From Sphingobacterium multivorum (lineage in GTDB: Bacteria; Bacteroidota; Bacteroidia; Sphingobacteriales; Sphingobacteriaceae): a stretch of 64,000 bases of DNA. The notes beneath the pieces were generated by a model that was not told where the DNA came from, made no database searches, and saw only the letters and a list, made by a program, of their open reading frames with translations. A program made the translations under genes and the position numbers. The first letter of the stretch is position 1. Each line of letters begins with the position of its first letter. This document shows positions 17,716-28,157 of this stretch, piece after piece. The stretch is taken from NCBI RefSeq assembly GCF_900457465.1, contig NZ_UAUU01000008.1, forward strand, positions 620,001 to 684,000. Reading direction: 5' to 3'.

Positions 17716-20700
17716 GTGTTAGATCATATTATAAAATTTAGCATTAAGAACAAGATCATTATCGGTTTAATGACCTTGTTGCTTATCATTTGGGGGGCAT
17801 GGAGTGCAACGAAACTGCCAATCGATGCCGTTCCCGATATTACCAATAATCAAGTCCAGATCTTTACCTCTTGTCCAACGCTTGCCGGGCAGGAAGTGGA
17901 ACAATTGGTTACTTTTCCAATTGAACAAAGTATTGCAACTGTACCCAAAATTGAGGAGATCAGGAGTATTTCGCGCTTTGGACTTTCTGTCATTACTGTT
18001 GTTTTTGACGATGATGTAGATATCTATTTTGCCCGTCAGCTGATTGGTGAGCGTTTAAAAGAAGCGGTGGATCAGATTCCACAAGGTATTGGTAAACCTG
18101 AGCTGGCTCCAGTGAGTACTGGACTAGGAGAAGTATATCAATATATTATACATCCCAAAAAGGGAAGCGAAAAGAAATACAACGCAAAAGATTTGCGCAC
18201 CATGCAAGATTGGATTGTTGCCCGTCAGCTCTATGGCACACCTGGAATTGCCGAGGTCAATAGTTTCGGTGGTGAGCTCAAACAATATGAAGTAGCTGTT
18301 GATCCGAATAGACTTAAGGCGATGAATATCACCATTCCAGAGCTATTTACTGCCCTGGAGAAAAACAATCAAAATACAGGTGGTGCCTATATTGATAAAA
18401 AACCGAATGCCTACTTTATTCGGGGAATTGGGCTGGCGACCTCCTTGGAAGATGTCAGAAATATTGCCATCCGAAAATCTGGAGCAATACCGATTTATGT
18501 TAAAGATGTTGCGGATGTACGTTTTGGTCATGCTGTGCGCTATGGTGCCTTGACATACAATGGTGAGGTTGATGCTGTGGGAGGTGTCGTCATGATGCTA
18601 AAGGGTGAAAACAGCAATGAGGTGGTCAACCGCGTGAAAGAAAAACTACCGACTATTCAAAAGTCGCTACCTGATGATGTGGTTATAGAGCCCTATTTGG
18701 ACCGGACAGACCTCGTTGGGCGTGCGATAAGTACCGTTGAAAAAAATCTGATTGAAGGTGCCCTGATCGTCATTTTTGTCCTGGTCTTATTTCTTGGGAA
18801 CTTGCGTGCAGGTCTTATCGTTGCGTCGGCGATTCCACTGGCGCTGCTGTTTGCACTTGGACTGATGAACGTCTTCGGCGTAAGCGCCAATTTAATGAGT
18901 TTGGGCGCGATAGATTTCGGTTTGATTGTAGACGGAGCCGTCATTGTGGTGGAAGCTACACTACACCATTTAGGCTTACGAAAGTCTACCGAGAAATTGA
19001 CCCAGGCCGAAATGGACCATGAGGTATTTGAGTCTGCTTCAAAGATTCGTACCAGTGCAGCCTTTGGTGAGATTATTATTCTTATTGTCTATATTCCAAT
19101 TTTAACATTAGTGGGTGTTGAAGGGAAAATGTTTCGTCCAATGGCACAAACAGTTGGGTTTGCTATTTTCGGCGCATTGATTCTCTCGTTAACCTATATC
19201 CCCATGATGTGCGCTCTGTTCCTACCGAAAAAACACAGCGACAAGAAAACGTTGAGCGACCGGATGATTGCGGGACTGCAACGTATTTATGAGCCTTTAT
19301 TACAAAAAGCCATTCGGTTTAAATACCTAATCGTGAGTTTAACCGTTGCCATTTTTGCTTTGTCGGCCTTCTTTTTTAAGAATATGGGAGGCGAATTTAT
19401 TCCACAATTGCAGGAAGGTGATTATGCATTCCATTGCATACTTCCCCAGGGAAGCTCACTTTCGCAAAGTATCGAAACCTCGATGCAGGCATCCCGGATT
19501 ATCAAAGAGTTCGATGAGGTGAAGATGGTTGTCGGTAAAACAGGAGCTGCTGAGGTACCAACAGACCCTATGCCACCGGAAGCGACAGATATTATGGTGG
19601 TATTGAAGCCTCAAAAAGAGTGGAAGTCGGGCCGTTCTTATGAAGAACTGGGGAGCGCTATTCTGGAGAAACTAGAAGTAATTCCGGGTGTCTTCTTCGA
19701 AAAAAACCAACCTATTCAAATGCGTTTTAATGAACTAATGACGGGTATCCGTCAGGATGTTGCTGTAAAGATCTTCGGTGAAAACATCGATTCGCTGGCC
19801 GCTTACGCCAATGTGGTTGCCGCGCAGATTCAATCCGTTCAAGGGGCGACTTCGCCACAAGTGGAGCGTGTATCCGGCCTCCCACAAATCAATATCGTTT
19901 ATGACCGCACCCGTATTGCAAATTATGGCTTGACGATTCAGGACGTCAATGACGTGGTGAGTACTGCTTTTGCCGGTCGAAGCACGGGACAGATCTATGA
20001 AAATGAACGTCGCTTTGATTTGGTCGTCCGGTTAGATACAACGCATCGAAACAGCATTGATGATGTGCGTAATCTGATGATTCCTACAGATACGGGTACG
20101 CAGATTCCGCTTTCTCAGGTCGCTGCCATTGATTATAAATTGGGGCCGGCCCAGATCAGCCGCGAAGCGGGTAAACGAAGAATTGTGATTGGATTTAATG
20201 TGGCCGGGCGTGATGTTCAAACCGTCGTAAAAGATATCCAACAACAATTGGCTGCAAATGTAAAACTTCCTGCAGGGTATTATTTCACCTATGGGGGGCA
20301 GTTTGAGAATTTACAGAAGGCGAGCTCACGCTTGTTGATTGCTGTGCCAGTTTCCTTATTGCTTATTTTTATGCTGTTGTATTTCACGTTTCATTCCTTT
20401 AAGCAGGCGACGCTTATTTTTACTGCAATTCCAATGAGTGCTATCGGGGGTGTATTTGCGTTGATGTTGCGCGGCATGCCTTTCAGTATTAGTGCCGGTA
20501 TCGGTTTTATTGCCTTGTTTGGCGTAGCCGTACTCAATGGTATCGTTTTAATTGGGACATTCAATCAGTTGAAAAAAGAGGGTGTCGATGATATTTTTCA
20601 ACGCGTTAAAGAAGGTACGTTGACTCGTCTGCGTCCAGTACTCATGACTGCGACCGTGGCTTCACTGGGCTTTTTACCGATGGCAATAAGTACAAGTGCC

Positions 20701-22038
20701 GGCGCTGAAGTTCAGAAACCTTTGGCAACGGTTGTTATTGGCGGATTGGTAACGGCAACTTTCCTGACCTTGTTTGTGCTACCCTTATTGTATATAATTT
20801 TTAATTCTAAATTGAATATGAAACGAAGTAGAGGTGCTAAGACCATCGTCACAATACTTGCTTTCCTATTTATGGCTTTGGGATCTCAGGTGTTTGGACA
20901 GGAGCGCATTTCTGTCACAGAAGCTGTAGAAACTGCGCTGAAGAACAATCGTCAGTTTCAGATCAACCAGGCTGAAATCGTGGGCGCTGGTTTCAATGTT
21001 AAGACGGCGACTGAAATTCCCAAGACCGGGATTTTTGCAGAAAATGAAGATTACCGTCCTACGGATAAGGCCGGCTTATTGAAAATTGGTATAACGCAAA
21101 GTATTGCCTGGCCTGGACTCTACACTGCGCGTAAGGCGTATTTTAAAGAACAACTAAAATATGTGAACCTAAATACAGATGTATTGAAAACTGCGATTAC
21201 CAAAGACGTGAGGACAGCCTATTTTCAGCTCTGGTATCTTCAGGATCGCCAAAAACTGTATATGGAGTTGGATAGTATCTATACCGCCATGTTCAAAGCA
21301 ACTGAACTTCGCTTTAGAACAGGTGACGTAGCTGCGCTGGATAAGATTGCGGCTGAAGCAAAGCTGAAAGAGCTGCAGGCACAACTTGTTCAAAACAAAA
21401 AGGATATCATTATTCAGCAACAGCAATTGATGATGTTGTTAGACCGTAATGAGTGGATGCTCCCATTGGATCAATCCTTGGAGAAGATTGTCGTGGACGC
21501 AAGTCCATCAGATGAAACGGCGCATCCTTTACTGGTTTTACAGCAGCAAAATGTAAATATCGCTTCATCAAACATCAGTGTTCAGAAAAATACCAATAAG
21601 CCTGAGTTCTCGGGTCGATTTTTCTCCCAACGTGTTTGGGGAGCCAAAGATCCATTATCGGGATTCTCGGTCTCCGCATCCTTCCCGGTCTTTAGCTTGG
21701 GCGCCTATAAAAGTAAAGTGAAGGTTGCCAACGCTGAAATGGAAGTTCAACAGCGTAAGTTGGAATATGATACGCAGGTATTCCAGACAAATAAAGGGAA
21801 TGCACTTGCTGAAATTGACAAGAATAGTGCATTGCTGCAATTTTATGAGTCTTCGGGGTTAAAACAAGCTGATGCAATTATTAAAGCAGCTAGTTTGGGT
21901 TATAGAACGGGGGAGATCAATTTTGCTGAATTAAGCCAATTTTTAAGTCAGGCCATTGGCATTCGCCAGAATTATTTAGAAGTCCTCAATCAGTATAATC
22001 AATCAGCAATTCAATATAATTACTTCAATAACAAATAA
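17716..22038 (+). CDS. cusA: Heavy-metal efflux RND pump CusA/CzcA fused to a TolC/CzcC-like outer-membrane channel
   Basis: A 1440-residue protein; the start is GTG at 17716 because no ATG precedes LDHIIKFSIKN. Residues 1-1035 are a heavy-metal RND transporter: the N-terminal TM helix (KIIIGLMTLLLIIWGAW), PDITNNQVQIFT, the mid-TM block with LGAIDFGLIVDGAVIVVEAT (charged Asp/Glu for proton transfer), the GGEFIPQLQEGD loop and the C-terminal helices LPMAISTSAGAEVQKPLATV. From about 1055, after a second signal-like helix (TIVTILAFLFMALGSQVFGQ), comes a CzcC/TolC-type domain with two coiled-coil repeats. The fusion puts pump and channel on one chain. It would work with the CusB adaptor 7 bases downstream. 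Confidence 0.92.
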   Translation: MLDHIIKFSIKNKIIIGLMTLLLIIWGAWSATKLPIDAVPDITNNQVQIFTSCPTLAGQEVEQLVTFPIEQSIATVPKIEEIRSISRFGLSVITVVFDDDVDIYFARQLIGERLKEAVDQIPQGIGKPELAPVSTGLGEVYQYIIHPKKGSEKKYNAKDLRTMQDWIVARQLYGTPGIAEVNSFGGELKQYEVAVDPNRLKAMNITIPELFTALEKNNQNTGGAYIDKKPNAYFIRGIGLATSLEDVRNIAIRKSGAIPIYVKDVADVRFGHAVRYGALTYNGEVDAVGGVVMMLKGENSNEVVNRVKEKLPTIQKSLPDDVVIEPYLDRTDLVGRAISTVEKNLIEGALIVIFVLVLFLGNLRAGLIVASAIPLALLFALGLMNVFGVSANLMSLGAIDFGLIVDGAVIVVEATLHHLGLRKSTEKLTQAEMDHEVFESASKIRTSAAFGEIIILIVYIPILTLVGVEGKMFRPMAQTVGFAIFGALILSLTYIPMMCALFLPKKHSDKKTLSDRMIAGLQRIYEPLLQKAIRFKYLIVSLTVAIFALSAFFFKNMGGEFIPQLQEGDYAFHCILPQGSSLSQSIETSMQASRIIKEFDEVKMVVGKTGAAEVPTDPMPPEATDIMVVLKPQKEWKSGRSYEELGSAILEKLEVIPGVFFEKNQPIQMRFNELMTGIRQDVAVKIFGENIDSLAAYANVVAAQIQSVQGATSPQVERVSGLPQINIVYDRTRIANYGLTIQDVNDVVSTAFAGRSTGQIYENERRFDLVVRLDTTHRNSIDDVRNLMIPTDTGTQIPLSQVAAIDYKLGPAQISREAGKRRIVIGFNVAGRDVQTVVKDIQQQLAANVKLPAGYYFTYGGQFENLQKASSRLLIAVPVSLLLIFMLLYFTFHSFKQATLIFTAIPMSAIGGVFALMLRGMPFSISAGIGFIALFGVAVLNGIVLIGTFNQLKKEGVDDIFQRVKEGTLTRLRPVLMTATVASLGFLPMAISTSAGAEVQKPLATVVIGGLVTATFLTLFVLPLLYIIFNSKLNMKRSRGAKTIVTILAFLFMALGSQVFGQERISVTEAVETALKNNRQFQINQAEIVGAGFNVKTATEIPKTGIFAENEDYRPTDKAGLLKIGITQSIAWPGLYTARKAYFKEQLKYVNLNTDVLKTAITKDVRTAYFQLWYLQDRQKLYMELDSIYTAMFKATELRFRTGDVAALDKIAAEAKLKELQAQLVQNKKDIIIQQQQLMMLLDRNEWMLPLDQSLEKIVVDASPSDETAHPLLVLQQQNVNIASSNISVQKNTNKPEFSGRFFSQRVWGAKDPLSGFSVSASFPVFSLGAYKSKVKVANAEMEVQQRKLEYDTQVFQTNKGNALAEIDKNSALLQFYESSGLKQADAIIKAASLGYRTGEINFAELSQFLSQAIGIRQNYLEVLNQYNQSAIQYNYFNNK

Positions 22039-22045
22039 GGCAACA

Positions 22046-23356
22046 ATGAAAGTTTTCATAAAGATATTTATCGTATGTGTAGCCGTTACTGTTTTTTACG
22101 GTTGCGGTTCTAATGAGTCGGAGCGTAAAGGTCAACCGGAAGAAAAGGAAGTACCCAAAGCCGAAGCGGAGCATGAGGAAGGGCCGGTTACGGTGGCGGC
22201 ATTGAGTGCTGCACAAATAAAGGCTGTGGGAATCGTTTTTGGAGGGATTGAAGAGAAGGAACTAACAGCTACCATTAAGGCCAATGGACTTTTGAGTGTA
22301 CCCAATAACAATAAAGCGAATGCGACGGCGCTTTATGGTGGTGTTGTAAAGACATTGAATGTGCAGCTGGGGGACAATGTGCGTAAGGGGCAGGTGATCG
22401 CTACGATTACCAACCCCCAGTTTGTACAATTGCAGGAGGAATATGTATCCCTGGCAAGTAAGATTACCTTGGCCGAACAAGAAATGGCAAGGCAACAGGA
22501 ACTCAATGAAGGCAATGCAGGCGCACGGAAAAATCTGCAGGCCGCAACAGCAGACTTCAACAGTTTAAGGGCCCGAAAGGCTTCTTTGCAACAACAGATC
22601 CAATTGATGGGTATTAACCCCAATAGCGTGAATCTGTCCAATATGCGAACTTCACTGGCCGTAACAAGCCCTATCAATGGAACAGTTAGTAATGTTTTTG
22701 CGAAAATAGGGAGTTATGTGGATGTCTCTTCTCCGGTGATCGAGATTGTTGACAATAGTCTGTTGCATTTGGATCTGCAGGTATTTGAAAAGGATCTACC
22801 TTTGGTTAAAGTCGGACAGCTCATCAACTTTCAGCTGACCAACAATCCGGATAAGACCTATACCGCTAAAGTTTTTACAATTGGATCTTCATTTGAAAAT
22901 GACAGCAAGACCATCGCTGTACACAGTACGGTTGTGGGCAGCAAAGTGGGGTTGATTGATGGGATGAACATTACGGGTATGATCGGTGTCAAAAATGTGC
23001 GGACTCCGGCTGTTCCGAATGACGCAATCGTGGAGGCTGACGGCAAGTATTATATTTTTGTGGAGACCAACAAGAAACCGGAAGAGCATGAGGAGGGGCA
23101 TGACGATCACGGGCATGCGCACGATGAAGGTGAAGCAAAACATGCACATAAAAATGAGCAAGAAGCCGGGCAGCATGGAGAAGAACAGGCTAAAAACATC
23201 AATTTTGAAAAAATTGAGATTCAAAAAGGCGTATCTGCTTTGGGATATACTGCGATTACCCCGGTTACAGAAGTGCCTGCTGGAACAAAAATTGTTGTGA
23301 AGGGTGCTTTTTTTATCAATGCCAAAATGAGCAATACAGGTGGGCACGAACATTAA
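22046..23356 (+). CDS. cusB: Periplasmic adaptor of heavy-metal RND efflux (CusB/CzcB)
   Basis: A 436-residue membrane-fusion lipoprotein. The signal peptide ends in a lipobox (VTVFYGCG). The adaptor core follows: GVVKTLNVQLGDNVRKGQVI (lipoyl-like half), a coiled coil at about residues 125-185, and SPINGTVSNVFAKIGSYVD (second half), then beta-barrel segments. An insertion near residues 345-385 is packed with His, Glu and Asp (EEHEEGHDDHGHAHDEGEAK), a likely metal-binding loop. It starts 7 bases after the cusA stop, so the two are co-translated. It links the pump to its fused channel. Confidence 0.92.
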   Translation: MKVFIKIFIVCVAVTVFYGCGSNESERKGQPEEKEVPKAEAEHEEGPVTVAALSAAQIKAVGIVFGGIEEKELTATIKANGLLSVPNNNKANATALYGGVVKTLNVQLGDNVRKGQVIATITNPQFVQLQEEYVSLASKITLAEQEMARQQELNEGNAGARKNLQAATADFNSLRARKASLQQQIQLMGINPNSVNLSNMRTSLAVTSPINGTVSNVFAKIGSYVDVSSPVIEIVDNSLLHLDLQVFEKDLPLVKVGQLINFQLTNNPDKTYTAKVFTIGSSFENDSKTIAVHSTVVGSKVGLIDGMNITGMIGVKNVRTPAVPNDAIVEADGKYYIFVETNKKPEEHEEGHDDHGHAHDEGEAKHAHKNEQEAGQHGEEQAKNINFEKIEIQKGVSALGYTAITPVTEVPAGTKIVVKGAFFINAKMSNTGGHEH

Positions 23357-23390
23357 TTGACCGTATTTGTTAACATAATCAAAGCAAGTG

Positions 23391-25424
23391 ATGGAACATA
23401 AACATCGTTATGATGCACAAGGCAGGCAGCTTTGTTGTACACAGACAGAAAAAATATATAATCAGGCTGGAGCTGAGGATCTTATTGGGAAAGCTCCGGC
23501 TTCCAGCCAAGGTCATGACCATAGCCATGATGAGGACGGTCACGATCACTCGACGGCAGGGGCCAGTCAGATGCAGTTATTTCTACCTGCGCTAATTTCT
23601 TTTATCTTACTCATTGCTGCTATAGCCATGGATAATTGGATTGCACAATCCTGGTTTAAGGATTGGGTCCGTACAGGCTGGTACATATTAGCTTATCTAC
23701 CGGTTGGGTTTCCTGTTATCAGGGATGCTTTAAAGAGTATAGCCAAAGGGGAAATCTTTTCGGAGTTTTTGTTAATGAGTATTGCTACCATAGGCGCTTT
23801 TGGGATCAAAGAATACCCCGAGGCTGTAGCGGTAATGTTGTTTTACGCCGTAGGAGAGGTGTTTCAGACCTTGGCGGTAAGTAGGGCTAAAAGTAATATT
23901 AAGGCTCTACTGGATCAGCGTCCGGATGAGGTGACCATTTTGGAGAATGGAAAGAGCAAAGTGATCAAAGCTGCCGATGCAGGTATTGGAGCAATAATTC
24001 AGCTGAAACCTGGTGAAAAGCTTGGGCTTGATGGTGAATTGTTGTCTGAGCAAGGTGCATTTAATACAGCTGCGCTGACTGGCGAGAGCAAGCCAGATAC
24101 AAAGATGAAGGGTGATGTTGTACTGGCTGGAATGATTAATATGAACACCGTGAGCCTAATTCAAGTGACAACAGCATATCAGGACAGCAAGTTGAGCAAA
24201 ATCCTCGAGCTCGTACAGAACGCAACGGCTCAAAAAGCACCCACAGAGCTGTTTATTCGCAAATTTGCTAAGATTTATACCCCAATTGTCGTGTTTTTGG
24301 CCATTGGAATTTGTCTCCTGCCTTACTTGTTTGTGGATCAATATGTATTTAGCGAATGGTTGTATAGGGCTCTCGTGTTTTTAGTGATCTCTTGCCCCTG
24401 TGCACTCGTCATTTCAATTCCTTTGGGGTATTTTGGTGGAATTGGTGCTGCAAGTAGAAATGGTATACTTTTTAAAGGCAGTAATTTTTTGGATGCGATG
24501 GCAGCTATCCGCCATGTCGTGATGGATAAAACCGGAACAATGACTGCCGGCGTTTTTAAAGTGCAGGAAATTAAGCTACAGGCCGGTTACGACGAAGCAA
24601 GGATTTTAAAGCTCGTCAATAAAATAGAGAGCCACAGTAGCCATCCAGTTGCAACAGCGATTAGAGAATATGTCGGTCCGATCGATGAGTCTGTCGATCT
24701 CAATACCATAGAAGAAATCCCTGGACATGGACTAAAAGCTATGGCTGATGGCAAAGTGTTGCTGGTGGGCAACTTTAAATTGCTGGACAAATTTAATGTA
24801 GTCTATGATATCGATCCCAATAGTATCGTATATACGACCATCGCGATCGCTTTAGATGGTAAATTTGTAGGATTCATGACCATTGCTGATAGCATCAAAG
24901 CGGATGCTGCGCTTACCATACAGCTACTGCATAAACTCGGTGTAAAAGCCACAATGCTGAGCGGGGACAAGACGACTGTTGTCGCCTATGTTGCCAAGGA
25001 ACTTGGAATAGATCAGGCCTATGGCGATCTGCTGCCGGAAGATAAAGTGAATAAAGTCAGGGAAATAAAGGGACTAAACGAATCTGTTGCTTTTGTGGGG
25101 GATGGCGTTAATGATGCTCCGGTTGTCGCACTGAGCGATGTTGGAATAGCGATGGGGGGACTGGGCAGTGATGCGACGATCGAGACGGCAGATGTCGTGA
25201 TACAAGATGATAAACCTTCGAAAATTCCAATGGCGATTCGCATTGGAAAAGAGACGAAAAAAGTCGTTTATCAGAATATAGGCCTTGCCTTCATAGTTAA
25301 GGGGATCGTGTTGATTCTTGGCGCTGGGGGATTGGCAACGATGTGGGAGGCAGTCTTTGCCGATGTTGGCGTATCGTTGATTGCGATATTGAATGCCATA
25401 AGAATTCAGAAAATGAAATTTTGA
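23391..25424 (+). CDS. zntA: P1B-type heavy-metal ATPase (Zn/Cd/Pb type)
   Basis: About 677 residues from ATG at 23391 (an adjacent GTG at 23388 is possible). The N-terminal tail carries CC (RQLCCTQTE) and a His run (GHDHSHDEDGHDHS) instead of an HMA domain. The catalytic core has the metal site SCPCALVIS, phosphorylation motif DKTGTMT, the HP locus (ESHSSHPVATAI) and GDGVNDAPVVALSDVGIAMG. Its CPC motif with the downstream pattern and the His-rich tail fit Zn/Cd exporters, but copper is not excluded. It lies 34 bases after cusB on the same strand and completes a two-membrane export module. Confidence 0.88.
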   Translation: MEHKHRYDAQGRQLCCTQTEKIYNQAGAEDLIGKAPASSQGHDHSHDEDGHDHSTAGASQMQLFLPALISFILLIAAIAMDNWIAQSWFKDWVRTGWYILAYLPVGFPVIRDALKSIAKGEIFSEFLLMSIATIGAFGIKEYPEAVAVMLFYAVGEVFQTLAVSRAKSNIKALLDQRPDEVTILENGKSKVIKAADAGIGAIIQLKPGEKLGLDGELLSEQGAFNTAALTGESKPDTKMKGDVVLAGMINMNTVSLIQVTTAYQDSKLSKILELVQNATAQKAPTELFIRKFAKIYTPIVVFLAIGICLLPYLFVDQYVFSEWLYRALVFLVISCPCALVISIPLGYFGGIGAASRNGILFKGSNFLDAMAAIRHVVMDKTGTMTAGVFKVQEIKLQAGYDEARILKLVNKIESHSSHPVATAIREYVGPIDESVDLNTIEEIPGHGLKAMADGKVLLVGNFKLLDKFNVVYDIDPNSIVYTTIAIALDGKFVGFMTIADSIKADAALTIQLLHKLGVKATMLSGDKTTVVAYVAKELGIDQAYGDLLPEDKVNKVREIKGLNESVAFVGDGVNDAPVVALSDVGIAMGGLGSDATIETADVVIQDDKPSKIPMAIRIGKETKKVVYQNIGLAFIVKGIVLILGAGGLATMWEAVFADVGVSLIAILNAIRIQKMKF

Positions 25425-25525
25425 CATTTAGCATCAAGTTGCACCCGCCCTTTTCATTGGATGAAATGAAGGGTGGGTGTATGCCTATTTTTATTAGCCA
25501 TCATCTAAAACACTAAATATATTAG

Positions 25526-25533
25526 TATATTTG
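25526..25533 (+). promoter_or_regulatory. Possible -7 element (TATATTTG)
   Basis: TATATTTG matches the Bacteroidota -7 consensus TAnnTTTG, 18 bases before the GIY-YIG gene start. No TTTG was found at the expected -33 distance, so the call is weak. Confidence 0.3.
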
Positions 25534-25550
25534 GGCGTGATTTTTATGTA

Positions 25551-26346
25551 ATGACGAAAGAGCAAATTGCCGGATTGCTTGAAGGAGTACCTTCAGCAGT
25601 CGGCGTATATTATATTTATGATAAGCATGATGCGCTAATTTATGTGGGCAAGAGTATCGATATTAGAAATAGGTTATTGCAGCATTTTAGAAGTACAGAT
25701 TTTAAGGAACGTAAAATCCAAGGAGCAGCCTGCAGAGTTGGATTTGAACTGACCGGTCATGAATTACTTGCGTTATTGTATGAATCTGACCTGATCAAAA
25801 AACACCAACCCTACTACAATCGAGCGCAGCGTCGAACTTACTATGGATTTGGCCTTTATCTGGCTGTGAATCCGTCAGGTTATCAAGTCTTGCAGGTTGA
25901 GACACTTGATCCCGAACGTGAAGAGTTAATGACTTTTCGAGTTACCAGGAGGGGCGGGAGCAATTATTTCATATAGTGGAAGCTTATCAGCTGTGTCAAA
26001 AAATAAACAAGTTACAGACGTATACGAAACATTGTTTTCAGTATATGTTGAAGACCTGCAAGGGGCTTGTATTGCGCAGGAGCTTCCAGAAGACTATAAT
26101 CGAAGAGTGCAGGAATTTGTCGTCTCTTCGGAGCTTCCGCTGGGCGAAATATTTTTGGAATTTTTAGGGCGTAATCCCAATGAAAAGGGCCTTGTTTACT
26201 TGTTGGACGGTCGGTATAAAGGATTTGGCTACTGCAATAAGCGTGTTTCTAGCGAAAAGAAAAAGCGAGAAGCCATCGTCTTCAAGGCCGAGAACAGAGA
26301 TGTTAGACGTATTTTGAGACGCTATTTCAAACTCAACCCTGTTTAA
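25551..26346 (+). pseudogene. GIY-YIG nuclease (UvrC-like N-terminus), two frameshifts
   Basis: The first 130 residues are a GIY-YIG domain: GVYYIYDKHDALIYVGKSID, NRLLQHF and the catalytic Glu in ELLALLYESDLIKKHQPYYN. After slips near 25940 and 26010 the protein continues YQEGREQLFHIVEAYQLCQK, then TDVYETLF, and GACIAQELPEDYNRRVQEF, and ends with RRYFKLNPV. The CxGAC-type segment is like the UvrC linker. Joined length is about 265 residues. In Bacteroidota such modules can be joined to an exonuclease domain; here it stands alone. A role in DNA repair is plausible but not shown. Confidence 0.78.
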
Positions 26347-26355
26347 ATTTTTAAC

Positions 26356-26396
26356 AACACTGATTTACTGGCTTGATACACCAGTAAATCAGTGTT
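26356..26396. terminator. Convergent terminator, 16-base perfect stem
   Basis: The arms 26356-26371 and 26381-26396 are exact reverse complements (core AACACTGATTTACTGG) around a 9-base loop. It lies between the convergent GIY-YIG and sulfatase genes and overlaps the last codons of the sulfatase. Confidence 0.75.
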
Positions 26397-27987
26397 TCAC
26401 CTTTGGTAAAAACTTTTTGTCGTTCTCATCGGAATCTTTATAGTAGGCTCGCGCTTCGTCCAGTTTATGATGCATTTCTTCACGTACGTTGTGGTATCCT
26501 TGTACATGGTATACATTCTGCATTTCCTGTGGATCTTTTTCTAGATCGTATAATTCCCACTCATCTTTGTCATAATAGAAATGGATCAGTTTGTACCTTT
26601 CGGTACGAATTCCATAATGTCGTTTTACCATGTGAATGGAAGGATACTCATAATAGGTGTAATATACGGCATCGCGCCATTGCTTTTCTTTTCCATTGAG
26701 TAGGCCACGAAAAGATTTTCCCTGCATATCTTTCGGGATTGCAAGTCCTGCATAATCTAGGATTGTTGGGGCAAAATCGAGATTCTGGACAAGTGCTTTT
26801 GAGGATTGGCCAGCTTTAATTTCTGCTGGATAGCGGATCAATAAGGGAGTTCGAAGCGATTCCTCATACATAAAACGTTTATCAAACCAACCATGTTCAC
26901 CTAGATAGAATCCTTGGTCTGAGGTATAAATGACAATGGTATTTTCGTCAAGTCTATTATCTTTCAGAAATTCCAATAGGCGTCCAACACCATCGTCTAC
27001 CGCTGCAACGGTACCCAGGTAATCTTGCATATAGCGTTGATATCGCCAGCGCATCAGGTCTTCTTTGGACATGCTGGGATATTTTATCTTAAAATCTGCC
27101 ATAATTGGGTTGTATATTGAATCCCATGTTGCACGTTGTGCTGCGGTCATTCTTCCTAAGTTTCCATTAAAGGCAGCTTTATCCCAAGATAGATATTCTT
27201 TTAGTCCCAATTCATCCATTAGCGTAGGCGGTATCTTATTGTCACCAGCCCAGTTCATGTGTTTAAGGATATTCATTTCCGCGGTTTTTGCGGCGGTTCC
27301 TCTTCCTTCGTAGGTGTCGAATAGATTGTCCGGTTCTTTATAGGTTTTTGATGTATATTGTTGAATATGCCGTAAAGCAGGTAGCCATTCTCGGTGTGGC
27401 GCTTTTTGATGATAAAGCACACAGAATGGTTTACTAGTATCTCTTTTAGCGATCCAATCTAAGGTCATATCGGTGGTGAGATCCGATACATAGCCTGGCA
27501 TTTGTTGTTTCACACCATTGATAATGAAGTTAGGATTATAATATTCGCCCTGGTCGATAAGTACCGCGGAGTAGTTGAATCCTTGTGGCAATCCATCCAT
27601 GTGGATTTTACCAATTAATGCTGTTTGGTACCCATTTTTTTGAAGAATCTTGGCAAAGTTGTCCTGATTCCAGTCGAATTTTGCCTCATTATCAATTTTC
27701 CCATTCATATAACTGTGCTTTCCCGTTAAAAGTACAGCCCGACTGGGCGCACATAATGAATTTGTCACGGTCGCACGTGTGAAAATGGCACCTTCCTTTG
27801 CTAATCTGTCAATATTGGGTGTTTCATTTAATCCGTAACCATAAGCGCTGATCGCTTGATAACCATGGTCATCACTCATGATATATACAATATTTGGATG
27901 CTTTTTTGTCTGCTCTTTTTGTGCCAATGCCCAAAAAGGTACACATGCGTACAAGGTGAACGTAAGAATATAATGATGCAATTTCAT
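26389..27987 (-). CDS. Sulfatase (S1 family, Cys-type)
   Basis: A 532-residue secreted sulfatase. The signal peptide covers residues 1-22 (LTFTLYACVPFWALAQ). Metal ligands are in IVYIMSDDHG (Asp39, Asp40). The modification site is C79-A-P-S-R83 (NSLCAPSRAVLLTGK), where Cys79 would become formylglycine. VIYTSDQGFYLGEHGWFDKR supplies further ligands. The overall pattern is that of GAG-type sulfatases such as N-acetylglucosamine-6-sulfatase-like enzymes, but the exact sulfate ester cannot be read. Its maturing enzyme is not in this window. It would act in the periplasm or on the surface on sulfated glycans. Confidence 0.9.
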   Translation of the reverse strand: MKLHHYILTFTLYACVPFWALAQKEQTKKHPNIVYIMSDDHGYQAISAYGYGLNETPNIDRLAKEGAIFTRATVTNSLCAPSRAVLLTGKHSYMNGKIDNEAKFDWNQDNFAKILQKNGYQTALIGKIHMDGLPQGFNYSAVLIDQGEYYNPNFIINGVKQQMPGYVSDLTTDMTLDWIAKRDTSKPFCVLYHQKAPHREWLPALRHIQQYTSKTYKEPDNLFDTYEGRGTAAKTAEMNILKHMNWAGDNKIPPTLMDELGLKEYLSWDKAAFNGNLGRMTAAQRATWDSIYNPIMADFKIKYPSMSKEDLMRWRYQRYMQDYLGTVAAVDDGVGRLLEFLKDNRLDENTIVIYTSDQGFYLGEHGWFDKRFMYEESLRTPLLIRYPAEIKAGQSSKALVQNLDFAPTILDYAGLAIPKDMQGKSFRGLLNGKEKQWRDAVYYTYYEYPSIHMVKRHYGIRTERYKLIHFYYDKDEWELYDLEKDPQEMQNVYHVQGYHNVREEMHHKLDEARAYYKDSDENDKKFLPKVKH

Positions 27988-28157
27988 GGTTAAGGTTTGT
28001 ATGTGTTGCGACGATCGTTTTTACCACAAGCTAATATAGCTGTTTTCATTGAGACAAAGATGATGCTATTAGTTTAATGATACCTTTTACTATTTAAATG
28101 ATTTGTTTATTTTATTATTCTGATAGAAATTTGCAGTATTGATAATTTTACTTATAT

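Noticed and set aside
20817..20880. Possible separate gene for the CzcC domain
   Set aside because: The frame continues without a stop from the RND domain into the channel domain, and this fusion is common in the phylum, so one gene is annotated.
17716..25424. Antisense frames of 60-85 codons across cusA, cusB and the P1B ATPase
   Set aside because: They are shadows of strongly conserved genes on the plus strand.
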